Below are positions 7,601 through 14,813 of a stretch of 26,185 bases of DNA, in pieces. The notes below the pieces were generated by a model. It was not told the DNA's origin. It made no database searches and saw nothing but the letters and a program-made list of their open reading frames with translations. Source of the stretch: Candidatus Methanolliviera sp. GoM_oil (GTDB lineage: Archaea > Halobacteriota > Methanoliparia > Methanoliparales > Methanoliparaceae); the NCBI GenBank assembly GCA_902158735.1, contig CABGHG010000007.1:1-26185 (forward strand), written 5' to 3'. Position numbers and translations under genes: made by a program. Position 1 is the first letter of the stretch; every line of letters starts with the position of its first letter.

Positions 7601-8209
7601 ATGTTCGTGGTCAAGATTGGAGGAAGCCTTATAAACTATAGAAAAGGGATATTGAGAGAATTGAAGAGTTTTTCCCGCAAGAATCATCAAAAAATTGTCA
7701 TTGTTCCGGGCGGAGGGATATTCGCCGAGATGGTGAGAAGGTTTGATCTGGACGATGATTCTGCCCATTGGATGGCAATTCTCGGAATGAACCAATACGG
7801 CTATCTTCTCTGCTCTGAATCTGGTATAAAAACGGTGGAATGTTTTGAAGATGCGAAGAAGATAGATATCGCAATCTTCCTCCCATACTTGTCTCTAAAG
7901 AGAGCAGACGAACTTCCCCACAGCTGGGCGGTTACCTCTGATTCGATAGCCGCCTGGATCGCGGAGAAGATGGAGAGAGAATTGATAATAGCCACAGATG
8001 TGGAGGGTATTTATAATAAAGATGGTCGTTTGATGAAGAGGATAGGGGCAAAAGAACTCTTGAAGATAGGAAAAACGTGCGTGGACGATTTTCTACCGAG
8101 ATTTCTATTGGAAAAAGATATGACGTGCAGGGTATTAGATGGGAGAAGGTCAAAAAATATAATCAAGGTGATGAGAGGAGAGAACATTGGAACCGAGGTT
8201 CTACCGTAA
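7601..8209 (+). CDS. mfnE: MfnE-like amino acid kinase (aminomethylfuran phosphate kinase)
   Basis: Amino-acid-kinase fold. MfnE phosphorylates 5-(aminomethyl)-3-furanmethanol phosphate to the diphosphate used to build methanofuran, the C1 carrier of methanogenesis. Motifs: FVVKIGGSLIN at the N-terminus, KIVIVPGGGIFAEMVR, LPHSWAVTSDSIAAWIAEK and ELIIATDVEGIYNKDG; the HSWxVTSDSI-A pattern is typical of MfnE. Start taken at 7601 (MFVVKIGGSL) because family members begin at this strand. ATG codons at 7541 and 7580 are in frame upstream, and a TATA-like GTATATAG lies at 7562-7569, which would start transcription near 7591. 202 aa from this start. It converges on the acyl-CoA synthetase with 11 bases between stops. 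Confidence 0.75.
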   Translation: MFVVKIGGSLINYRKGILRELKSFSRKNHQKIVIVPGGGIFAEMVRRFDLDDDSAHWMAILGMNQYGYLLCSESGIKTVECFEDAKKIDIAIFLPYLSLKRADELPHSWAVTSDSIAAWIAEKMERELIIATDVEGIYNKDGRLMKRIGAKELLKIGKTCVDDFLPRFLLEKDMTCRVLDGRRSKNIIKVMRGENIGTEVLP

Positions 8210-8220
8210 ACCCGTCGCCT

Positions 8221-10161
8221 CTACTTTCTCCTTTCTTTATCGATAGAATAATACGAGTAATGCGTATAATACGAGCTCATCTTTTTTACCTCCTCCTCTC
8301 TCAATCGTTTCTTTAATATTTTGTTCGTCGAGGTCTTTGGAAATTCGTCTCGAAACTCAATATCCTTCGGAACCGCATACGGGGGAGTCCTGCTCCTCAA
8401 ATAGTCCATTATATCTTCTTTCTTCATCCTTCCTTTGTAATCTTGGGTTGGAACGATGAAAACTTTTAATAGATCACTCCCAGGTCTTCCCGGGTCAGGA
8501 TAGCCTATTGTTGCAATTTCTTCCACGCCCGGATAGTTGCACAATAGGTCATCTATCTCACGTGGATATACCTTGTATCCAGAGACGTTTACCATCTCCT
8601 TCACCCGATCGATGATGTACGTTCTCCCCCATCCATCGATGGTTACGACATCTCCCGTGTGTACGTATCCCTCCTCATCAGTTCCAGATCCTACATCCGG
8701 CCAATATCCGACCATTCTCCAAGGAGCTTTTATACACATCTCTCCTGTCAATCTTTCTTTCACAACCTTCTCCATAGGTATCTCGTCTTCGGTCACCGCA
8801 TCTATAATCTTTATGTCTGCGTCCACACACGGCACTCCGATCGACCCCATGATCTCCTTCTCCCTACCTGATGGAGTTACAAGCGTGTTTTTAGATATAA
8901 ACATTATAATCTTATTCGACAGCAACCCGATCTCGTCCGGTCCCACCATATTCAATATCCCTTTTATCAACGAAGAGACGCCAATCGTCTTTAAGAAATT
9001 ATTGAAGAGATGGAATGCCTCTCCGGCGTTATCTTCGTTGCCAAAAAGTGGTACTAAGACGGAAACCATCGATGGGGCATGCGTAACGGGGGAAAATTCT
9101 GCCAGTCCATACCCCTCTACCATTATACTTCCCGTATTCTCTTCAAAATGCATATGAGTCGTTGGAGCAAGGGGCATCGAACCTGATAAGGCAATTAATC
9201 CGAGGTCTTCTACCTTCTCCGCAAGCTTCATGTACTGTGCCGGGGCACCTACGGTGAATAACGGATGGTATTCTCTTGCCAACCGGATAAATTCATTCAT
9301 ATCTCGCGGATCTGTCACCAATAAAAGCGCATACCCATGTCTGAGCATTAGAATCGTCATCCCATGCCCATACATGTGGAACTGTGGCAGGGGCATGAGC
9401 ACCCTGACGATTCCCTCAAACAGATCAGCAATTGATGACGGAAGGAGAGATCCAAAAAAACTTGTTGTATGTGCTATCGAGTTATAATGGGATAACATTA
9501 CGCCTTTTGGAGTCCCGGTGGCTCCTCCTGTGAAGGATAATACCGCGATGTCTCTCTTTGGGTCTATATCCACATTAGGAGGCTTCGGAGGATATTTTTT
9601 GATCAGATCGGTGAACCAGATCACTTCTTCTTCATCTTTGTGTTCTGGAGGATTAGAAGAGTAGTCTTTCGTGTGCGTGATGATTATCTTCTCCACTCCG
9701 GTGCTATTCGCTGCCTCCTTGACCTTCTCGATCACGTCTCTATCCTTAACGTTCGTGTGGCAACATATCACCATCCGGCACTCCGTCCTCGTGAATTTGT
9801 CGATCAGACCATCAACAGAATCTATCACGCTTCCGAGTAAGTGTATTGCACCGATCTTTGGTATCGCCATATCTGCTATGGCAAATTGTATCGACGTCTG
9901 AAGAACGGTTGCGACGACGTCCCCCTTCTTAATACCGAGATCCGCAAGCGCCGTTGCGAGTCTGTCAACGTGTTCTTTCAGCTCTCTGTACGTCATCTCG
10001 TAGTCGAACTGGACGAGTGCCAGACTGTCCGGATACTTACTTGCAGGTTCGTCAAGATGAAATTCTGTGTACGACGTCTCAGGATACGGCTCGAAGGTTT
10101 CTGGCAGGGCTAATGTTTCATATAATCTTATCCAAGGCTTTTTAAGGTATTTGTTTTTCAT
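8221..10161 (-). CDS. AMP-forming acyl-CoA synthetase / adenylate-forming enzyme
   Basis: Activates a carboxylic acid to acyl-AMP and usually acyl-CoA. The 646-aa protein has the ATP P-loop SFTGGATGTPKGVMLSH (about 209-225), VEGYGLAEFSPVTH (about 344-357), the hinge motif GYVHTGDVVTIDGWGRTYII followed by DRVKEMVNVSGYKVYP, and a C-terminal TSTNKILKKRLREEE with the expected catalytic lysine. About 60 residues between the VEGYGLAEFSPVTH and TGEMCIK motifs (VLVPLFGNEDNAGEAFHLF and following) look like an extra segment; the acid substrate cannot be predicted. The stop codon is TAG. SD AAGGAG precedes the ATG, and TATA-like sequences lie at 10227-10238 and 10211-10220. Confidence 0.88.
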   Translation of the reverse strand: MKNKYLKKPWIRLYETLALPETFEPYPETSYTEFHLDEPASKYPDSLALVQFDYEMTYRELKEHVDRLATALADLGIKKGDVVATVLQTSIQFAIADMAIPKIGAIHLLGSVIDSVDGLIDKFTRTECRMVICCHTNVKDRDVIEKVKEAANSTGVEKIIITHTKDYSSNPPEHKDEEEVIWFTDLIKKYPPKPPNVDIDPKRDIAVLSFTGGATGTPKGVMLSHYNSIAHTTSFFGSLLPSSIADLFEGIVRVLMPLPQFHMYGHGMTILMLRHGYALLLVTDPRDMNEFIRLAREYHPLFTVGAPAQYMKLAEKVEDLGLIALSGSMPLAPTTHMHFEENTGSIMVEGYGLAEFSPVTHAPSMVSVLVPLFGNEDNAGEAFHLFNNFLKTIGVSSLIKGILNMVGPDEIGLLSNKIIMFISKNTLVTPSGREKEIMGSIGVPCVDADIKIIDAVTEDEIPMEKVVKERLTGEMCIKAPWRMVGYWPDVGSGTDEEGYVHTGDVVTIDGWGRTYIIDRVKEMVNVSGYKVYPREIDDLLCNYPGVEEIATIGYPDPGRPGSDLLKVFIVPTQDYKGRMKKEDIMDYLRSRTPPYAVPKDIEFRDEFPKTSTNKILKKRLREEEVKKMSSYYTHYSYYSIDKERRK

Positions 10162-10210
10162 TAGATAGTTCTCCTTTATATTATTTACTTCTATTTATCA
10201 TTCCTACTTA

Positions 10211-10238
10211 ATTTATAATGACTTTATATTATATAAGT
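10211..10238 (-). promoter_or_regulatory. Promoter region of the acyl-CoA synthetase gene
   Basis: Two TATA-like sequences on the minus strand, AACTTATATAAT (10227-10238) and CATTATAAAT (10211-10220), predict starts near 10206 and 10189. A leader of about 28-45 bases would include the AAGGAG ribosome-binding site. Confidence 0.4.
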
Positions 10239-10477
10239 TTTTCTTTATGCACAGTAGTTCCGAATGCATGTGCCTCTTACCCAAAAATTACGTTTGGCAT
10301 CCCATTTTTAGAGCAAGTGGGTCAAAAAATCTTTTGGATCTTTTGGAGATACAGACAAAATGATTAAAAACCCTCTCTTTCCGATGAAAAGCACTAAAAA
10401 AAGTTAGTTTAGGGCGATAGCTTCAGCTAAGGTGTTCTCTTCCATAACTCACCTTTACACACCCTGTCTGTTGATTA

Positions 10478-10972
10478 GACTTGTTGCAAAATAACCTGAC
10501 AAACGAATGTATCCTATCCATTCACCTCAACCACAACTCAACCGCTTGCGACATGCATTGGACCTATTGAGATCAAATAGGAGCCCTAAAAGATCAAAAG
10601 TTGGATAGCACTTGAAATAAAGTAGGATGAAAAATAATTTCTCCAAGGCAGTTCTTAAATTTCCTTTTCTTCCGCCTCCTGGCTTCCTTTCTCTATCACT
10701 TTGCTTAACTCCCTGTTCATACCTGTTCCATTTCTCATATTCAAGCTTTTGACCAAACTTTGGTGTTAGTTCATCAAATTCTGACACAGATACTCCTGTT
10801 GCAGCTCTCATCAGCCTATCGCCCTTTAAAGCTCTATCAACGCTTATCATGTCTGATTATAGTTGTAGTACCAAATTAATAGCTTTTTGGTGGTGATAGT
10901 ATTAATTGGCGACGTGTCCAGTGTGAGAAATGAGTTGAAATGGGCTATAACCCACTATTATGCAACAAGTCT
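10478..10972 (-). mobile_element. Internally deleted IS5-like element (MITE-like) with inverted ends
   Basis: GACTTGTTGCA at 10478-10488 and its exact complement TGCAACAAGTC at 10961-10971 bound a segment of about 494 bp, with adjacent A and T extending the match by one base. TA lies next to both ends when the boundaries are set at GACTT/AAGTC, consistent with a TA target duplication. Inside is a truncated transposase reading frame with only the N-terminal domain; the catalytic core is missing. The ends could still be mobilised by a full copy elsewhere in the genome. The stretch 10262-10470 left of it shows no gene or clear structure. Confidence 0.65.
10527..10850 (-). pseudogene. Truncated transposase N-terminal domain inside the deleted IS
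   Basis: 107 codons. The protein contains SVSEFDELTPKFGQKLEYEK, then RKPGGGRKGNLRTALEKLFF, then LLYFKCYPTFDLLGLLFDLN and RSNAC. This is the helix-turn-helix N-terminus of IS5-group DDE_Tnp_4 transposases, in which the F-EL---F, RKPG-GRKG-L, K-FFIL-Y-K-YPTFD-LG-LFD--RS-A order is standard. After RSNAC the match ends abruptly (RKRLSCG, stop) 48 bases from the left inverted end, so the DDE catalytic domain has been deleted. If made, the peptide could compete for IS ends, but there is no evidence that it is expressed. Confidence 0.7.
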
Positions 10973-11179
10973 ATTTAAATTAAAATCACTTGAGTCTCGA
11001 CAGTCACATAACAAAACATATTTGGCTCCATACCTTTGACAGTTTGTCCAAATCCTTCTTCGGTAACGTCGTATACGTTCGGAACGTTATCGGAAATTGT
11101 TTATGGCTAGACATACAAAATAGACATTTTGCGTAATTACAGAAGACCCATACTCATGACTGATCCAACTCTCATTTGA

Positions 11180-11499
11180 TCAGGCAACAAATCCATTCAA
11201 GTCAAATCTCGAAGATATCATCGCCCTGAAATTGGTCAACCCGGAGACGATCGACGTCATATCGTCGTATCTCTTGAGCCTATTTCTGAATACACTCCCC
11301 ATGATCTTGAACTTTTTCATCCTTCCGATCACGTGTTCATTCGACCACTCTCGTCCTATTGAGCTTCTCGTTGCATCTTTTTTTTATCCTTCTTCTCAAG
11401 AACTTTACCTCTCTTTCTCTTTACATGAAAATCAAAGATTTTTGTGTGTCCTGAATATCTTTGGTTTCTTGGAGAGCAAGGTATAACTCATCATATTGT
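11180..11499 (-). pseudogene. Decayed C-terminal half of a DDE_Tnp_4 transposase
   Basis: Read on the minus strand in three joined frames: YDELYLALQETKDIQDTQ, then HVKRKRGKVLEKKDKKK, then SIGREWSNEHVIGRMKKFKI and MGSVFRNRLKRYDDMTSIV, ending SRFDLNGFVA and TGA at 11180-11182. The EHVIGRMK-FKI---FRNR-KRYD motif carries the last catalytic glutamate of the IS5-group fold. Frames break at a short palindrome (11423-11447) and at a run of eight A. It lies upstream, in minus-strand sense, of the N-terminal fragment at 10527-10850, so the two pieces are out of order and come from separate copies or a rearrangement. Confidence 0.65.
11423..11447. repeat. Short palindrome in the transposase relic
   Basis: ACATGAAAATC (11423-11433) and GATTTTTGTGT (11437-11447) flank AAA; the 11-bp arms have two transition mismatches. 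It has the AAATC-N3-GATTT core of the repeat family. It sits where the transposase reading changes frame between the LQETKDIQ and KRKRGK segments, consistent with an insertion into the IS gene. Confidence 0.65.
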
Positions 11500-11566
11500 C
11501 CCATCCCAAAGAATAAATATGCGTTTAGCGCTATAAAAGGTTAATTATGCAGAAGATTTAATATAT

Positions 11567-12682
11567 TCAGAAAAATTTTTTGATCCTCAAAGATATCTCC
11601 TCCGGAGAGGTAGAGACAACCGTTTCGTCTAAGAGCATCTTCAGATAGCTGGCATCGTTCATGTAATACTTTTGCATATTAGATCTGGCGATTAAACGCA
11701 CATTTGTCAAAAAATGTTCTCCTCCCCCGAGTTCTCCCGAATATATGGATAAGTTGAAACTGTTCCTTTCCTCTGAATCATAAAATTGCAGAACCTTTAT
11801 GATTCCCTCCGCAAGGTCGTTGATCTCTTCACCAGAGAGCGAGATGTAGTCGTAAGATGCAGTGATCCCTCTAACCTCATAATGTCCCTTTGGGGAGAAC
11901 GGTGTGATCCATCTGACCGATCCTGTCCTTCCTATATATCTATCGTTCAATTTTTCTTCTTTGTTTAAGAGGTCTTCCCAATATATCGATCCGTTCTCAT
12001 CATAATATCTTCTGCTACATTCTATCATCGTCTTATGATGACTAGTTGGACAAACCTCGATTAAAGGCTGCAGGTGGGGGTGCATCAAACTGCTTCCTGC
12101 GGGTGAGAGGTAATTCCAATTTACCGTGCAGTATTTTGCCTCTTCATCTATCGCGTGAACCCTTTCGGCATATACCCTACATGCGATTAAGGCATCTTTC
12201 ATCAATTTCGGTGTGAATTTACCGACCGGTATGAAGTGTTCCCCACTGAATGTGCAGACAGCACTGTATTTACCGTACGGGAAGAGGTTAGGAAATAGAA
12301 CGGCATCTCCAACCTCTATTCTTCCCTCCTCAATCAAATCCTCTTTAAACTTTGGAGTAAGTCTTTCCACGTTCTCCGAGCAGAAGAAACATCCTTCACT
12401 CTCTTTTATTAGATCTGAAAGGTCTTCTCTGCCTTGAAACTCGATTCCAGTTTCAGGAACCACCCTTGAAGTTTCCCCTGTAAGAGGATCTACTCTTATC
12501 TCAAAACTTAATGACCTCTCCGAAAAATCGTTCGTGGGGTCATAAAAACTCGATTGAAATTCTTTTTTCTTAAACTCTATTGCCGTTTTGAAACCCTCCT
12601 GTGAAGATTTCTTAAAGTTTTGTTTCTTTACGTTTTTAGTTCCATACTCTTTATCTTCCTTCCAAATGTTACCCCATCCCAT
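11567..12682 (-). CDS. GalT-like nucleotidyltransferase (HIT superfamily)
   Basis: Related to galactose-1-phosphate uridylyltransferase, which moves UMP between sugar phosphates through a uridylyl-histidine. The 371-aa protein has a Cys pair GCFFCSEN (Cys98, Cys101) for a structural metal and SSLMHPHLQPL (His201-Pro-His203-Leu-Gln205), matching the HPH-Q active-site motif. DAVLFPNLFPYGKYSAV and GGEHFLTNVRLIAR are also GalT-like. The first 50 residues are polar and poorly conserved-looking. ATG 12682 overlaps the stop of the upstream membrane-protein gene by 14 bases, so the two are one transcript. Substrates may not be galactose; archaeal homologues are often of unknown specificity. Confidence 0.75.
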   Translation of the reverse strand: MGWGNIWKEDKEYGTKNVKKQNFKKSSQEGFKTAIEFKKKEFQSSFYDPTNDFSERSLSFEIRVDPLTGETSRVVPETGIEFQGREDLSDLIKESEGCFFCSENVERLTPKFKEDLIEEGRIEVGDAVLFPNLFPYGKYSAVCTFSGEHFIPVGKFTPKLMKDALIACRVYAERVHAIDEEAKYCTVNWNYLSPAGSSLMHPHLQPLIEVCPTSHHKTMIECSRRYYDENGSIYWEDLLNKEEKLNDRYIGRTGSVRWITPFSPKGHYEVRGITASYDYISLSGEEINDLAEGIIKVLQFYDSEERNSFNLSIYSGELGGGEHFLTNVRLIARSNMQKYYMNDASYLKMLLDETVVSTSPEEISLRIKKFF

Positions 12683-13652
12683 AATCTTTCAGAACCTTCA
12701 AACCTGTAACCCCACCCGCGACCAGAGTCGTATAATACGTCATGCACCTGTATATCAGCACAAAAACGCCCAATATTGGCGATCCAATGAATATGCTGTA
12801 TAAAGAAAACATGCCGATCTCTGCAACCCCGGTACTTCCAGGTGTGAGTGGCATCGCCATAATTATCAGGACTATGATCTGTGCTGCTATACATAATGCC
12901 CAAACGGGTCTCACATTCATACCAAGACCCAATAAGATTAACAATGGTATTGAGAAATCAGACAGACGAAGAACGACCGTACACCCCAGACTCGAGAGCA
13001 TCCAAACTTTTCCACCCCCGACGAATCCCCACAGACCGTCATGAAAATGGTCTATCTCAGTATTTATCTTATTGATGGTCTGTTCAGATTTTATGAAACG
13101 GCGAAATACTTTTTTTACTTTTTCTGGTTTTATCATGCTGTATGCAATAGTTAGAAACCCGATGATAAAGAAAAAACCTATAGCAACAATTACTGTTGTT
13201 ATGGTAGTATTCTCTATCATCCCCCTAAATAAAAACAAGCTAATAGGTGCCGCGATCATAAAGAATATCAAATCCAAGATGCGCTCTCCTACCACAACTG
13301 CCGTTGCATCTCCCACGGAAAATCCTTTTTTGTTCAGCAGATAAACCCGAACTGGTTCTCCTCCGGCGTTAGAAGGGGTTATGCATGCGGCAAATAAGCT
13401 GGGTAATAAGGTGGCGATGCTGTTAGATAAACTGATCTTCTCGCCTGTGGCATTTCCCATGAATTTAATGCGCAGCCCCCAGATAAACCAAGTAAAAACC
13501 TGGACTGCAATCGCCAGAAAGAGGTATTGTGCCTTTATTTTACTAAAAGAATCGATCGTCTCTTGATTAACCGTTAAGATCAAGATGATCACCGTCGTTA
13601 TTACACTTATCGCGACGGCCATCGCAAAAAGTCTCTTTGCTCTAATCTTCAC
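12669..13652 (-). CDS. LPG-synthase/UPF0104-type membrane protein (flippase-like)
   Basis: Polytopic membrane protein of the lysylphosphatidylglycerol synthetase TM family (AglD/flippase-like). Hydrophobic segments run from MAVAISVITTVIILILTV through FLAIAVQVFTWFIWGL. Family marks are PSLFAACITPSNAGGEPVRV, DATAVVVGERILDLIFFMI and MPLTPGSTGVAEIGMFSLYS. GTG 13652 is preferred: it gives MKIRAKRLFAMAV just before the first membrane segment and has GAGG upstream, while a TATA-like TTATATAT (13683-13690) would start transcription close to it. ATG 13682 and a longer frame from 13748 are alternatives. It overlaps the GalT-like gene by 14 bases, suggesting a joint role in glycolipid or glycan handling. 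Confidence 0.78.
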   Translation of the reverse strand: MKIRAKRLFAMAVAISVITTVIILILTVNQETIDSFSKIKAQYLFLAIAVQVFTWFIWGLRIKFMGNATGEKISLSNSIATLLPSLFAACITPSNAGGEPVRVYLLNKKGFSVGDATAVVVGERILDLIFFMIAAPISLFLFRGMIENTTITTVIVAIGFFFIIGFLTIAYSMIKPEKVKKVFRRFIKSEQTINKINTEIDHFHDGLWGFVGGGKVWMLSSLGCTVVLRLSDFSIPLLILLGLGMNVRPVWALCIAAQIIVLIIMAMPLTPGSTGVAEIGMFSLYSIFIGSPILGVFVLIYRCMTYYTTLVAGGVTGLKVLKDYGMG

Positions 13653-13818
13653 ATTGTAGCCTCGTTCTGCAATTGCCCCCATATATAATCTTTGATCTCT
13701 CGATCTTTTTGAGGAATAAAAAAATAAAAAAAGGGAAATTTTTGTCACCTCATATCAAAGAGATGCCAAGACCCTAATCTTATGTCAACTGATATGAATA
13801 AAGGTGGGATCAACGAAG

Positions 13819-13917
13819 TTATTTTAGTCCCAGGCCGACCAGCAAATCCGAGAGCATCGGCGTGAGCAGAGGCATGACAGGTTTTAAGATCGGCATCAAA
13901 CAATTTAATAGTGGCAT
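13819..13917 (-). CDS. 32-residue hydrophobic peptide, unrecognised
   Basis: ATG 13917 opens MPLLNCLMPILKPVMPLLTP followed by MLSDLLVGLGLK and TAA. It is rich in Leu, Pro and Met with a repeating MP-LL/IL pattern, long enough for one membrane span or an amphipathic helix. A near-perfect Shine-Dalgarno GGGTGA lies 5 bases upstream, and a TATA box (AAATATAAAATA, minus strand of 13949-13960) would start transcription at about 13927-13930. A longer frame from a TTG at 14022 exists but has no suitable ribosome-binding spacing. I do not recognise a family; expression signals are the main support. Confidence 0.5.
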   Translation of the reverse strand: MPLLNCLMPILKPVMPLLTPMLSDLLVGLGLK

Positions 13918-13948
13918 TTTTTCACCCATTTTTTCAATTTTGTTCTCA

Positions 13949-13960
13949 TATTTTATATTT
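13949..13960 (-). promoter_or_regulatory. TATA box of the 32-residue peptide gene
   Basis: Minus strand reads AAATATAAAATA, centred about 37 bases from the ATG at 13917. The predicted start leaves a leader just long enough to hold the GGGTGA ribosome-binding site. Confidence 0.4.
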
Positions 13961-14026
13961 GTTACGGTTGCGGTTGTATATCTGAATATAAACTTCAGAT
14001 AAATCCTCGTCTTCTCCTTCAACCTC

Positions 14027-14584
14027 CTATATCTCGTCCGATCTTATCACCTTTGCGTTGAACACATTCTCCATGTGTTTCAACGCGTATTCCTCTTCGT
14101 AATCAGAGGGGGCTTTTACGCAATCTTTCAATATGAAGACGTTATAACCCCTCATCGAGGCGTCTCCCGCTGTATGCAGGACGCATATATTTGTCATAAC
14201 GCCACAGATCACGAGATCTTCTATCCCATTTTCCTTCAAGAAGAGATCCAAGTCCGTGCCAAAGAATGCACTATATTTCCTCTTCTTGATCTTGTGATCT
14301 TCTTTTGACAAACCTAATACCTCGATTATCTCCGATCCCCACGTATCTCTTACACAATGTTTTGGCCATATATCAAACTCCGGATCGTCTTCCTCGTGCC
14401 AATCTTGTGTGAATATGACCTTTACCTTGGATATTCTTGCCTCTTCGATCGCTTTTCTTGTATTACCAAATATTTCCTCTGCACCCTTTATGTATAGAGC
14501 TCCCTCTTTCATACAGAAGTCATTTTGCATATCTACGACGATAAGAGCTGATCTTTTGGGAGACAAATTTGATCTTTTTGGCAT
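14027..14584 (-). CDS. Nicotinamidase / isochorismatase-family cysteine hydrolase
   Basis: Cysteine hydrolase that most likely converts nicotinamide to nicotinate for NAD salvage. The Asp-Lys-Cys triad is visible: Asp18 in LIVVDMQNDFC, Lys103 in KKRKYSAFFGTDL and Cys134 in VICGVMTNICVLHTAGDA. FTQDWHEEDDPEFDIWPKHC carries the usual metal Asp61 and His63, but a second metal histidine is not obvious, so another amide hydrolase is possible. Start ATG 14584 is chosen because a TATA box (minus strand of 14606-14615) is centred 27 bases upstream, making a leaderless mRNA; a longer frame from 14674 would overlap the gene before it. Stop codon TAG. 185 aa. Confidence 0.8.
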   Translation of the reverse strand: MPKRSNLSPKRSALIVVDMQNDFCMKEGALYIKGAEEIFGNTRKAIEEARISKVKVIFTQDWHEEDDPEFDIWPKHCVRDTWGSEIIEVLGLSKEDHKIKKRKYSAFFGTDLDLFLKENGIEDLVICGVMTNICVLHTAGDASMRGYNVFILKDCVKAPSDYEEEYALKHMENVFNAKVIRSDEI

Positions 14585-14605
14585 TATTGAGGTATGATGA
14601 GACGT

Positions 14606-14615
14606 TTTTATATAA
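14606..14615 (-). promoter_or_regulatory. TATA box for a leaderless nicotinamidase transcript
   Basis: Minus strand reads GTTATATAAAA across this segment. The centre is about 27 bases from ATG 14584, so transcription would begin at or next to the start codon. No Shine-Dalgarno sequence precedes the ATG, in line with leaderless initiation. Confidence 0.5.
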
Positions 14616-14618
14616 CTT

Positions 14619-14813
14619 TTACCAGTCATAGAACGGTTTTTCACAACAAAATGGCTCGACGTTCCACCAGTCAAATTCCTCTATATGCATATAATACCTG
14701 ACGCAACAGACCGTTCTTCCCCTGATGGCATCCTCCGGTGAAGGATATAACCTACCGTATCGAGATGGATAGGAAGTGTTACGCTTCTGCAACGGAATAG
14801 TAGTCATCTTCAT
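14619..14813 (-). CDS. 64-residue Cys/Trp/Tyr-rich protein, unrecognised
   Basis: ATG 14813 overlaps the LeuC stop codon as ATGA, so it is probably translated by coupling. The product starts MKMTTIPLQKRNTSYPSRYG, continues RLYPSPEDAIRGRTVCCVRY and ends EEFDWWNVEPFCCEKPFYDW. Two CC pairs about 28 residues apart, three Trp and many Tyr/Phe suggest a small metal-binding or disulfide-stabilised domain. The ATGA junction and the end just before the next gene's promoter argue for a real gene; I recognise no family. The longer frame starting inside leuC is not needed. Confidence 0.55.
   Translation of the reverse strand: MKMTTIPLQKRNTSYPSRYGRLYPSPEDAIRGRTVCCVRYYMHIEEFDWWNVEPFCCEKPFYDW

Noticed and set aside
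8537..9157. A 206-codon open frame on the plus strand
   Set aside because: It runs antisense across the acyl-CoA synthetase, whose motifs fix the coding strand; the translation is Ser/Pro/Ile-rich without domains.
10262..10470. AT-rich stretch left of the deleted IS
   Set aside because: No open frame, no repeat of the palindrome family and no convincing promoter; I see nothing to annotate.
10975..11092. Minus-strand open tail reading VPNVYDVTEEGFGQTVKGME and ending at TAA
   Set aside because: It looks protein-like, but it is under 40 codons, has no start, and I recognise no family; too little to call a gene remnant.
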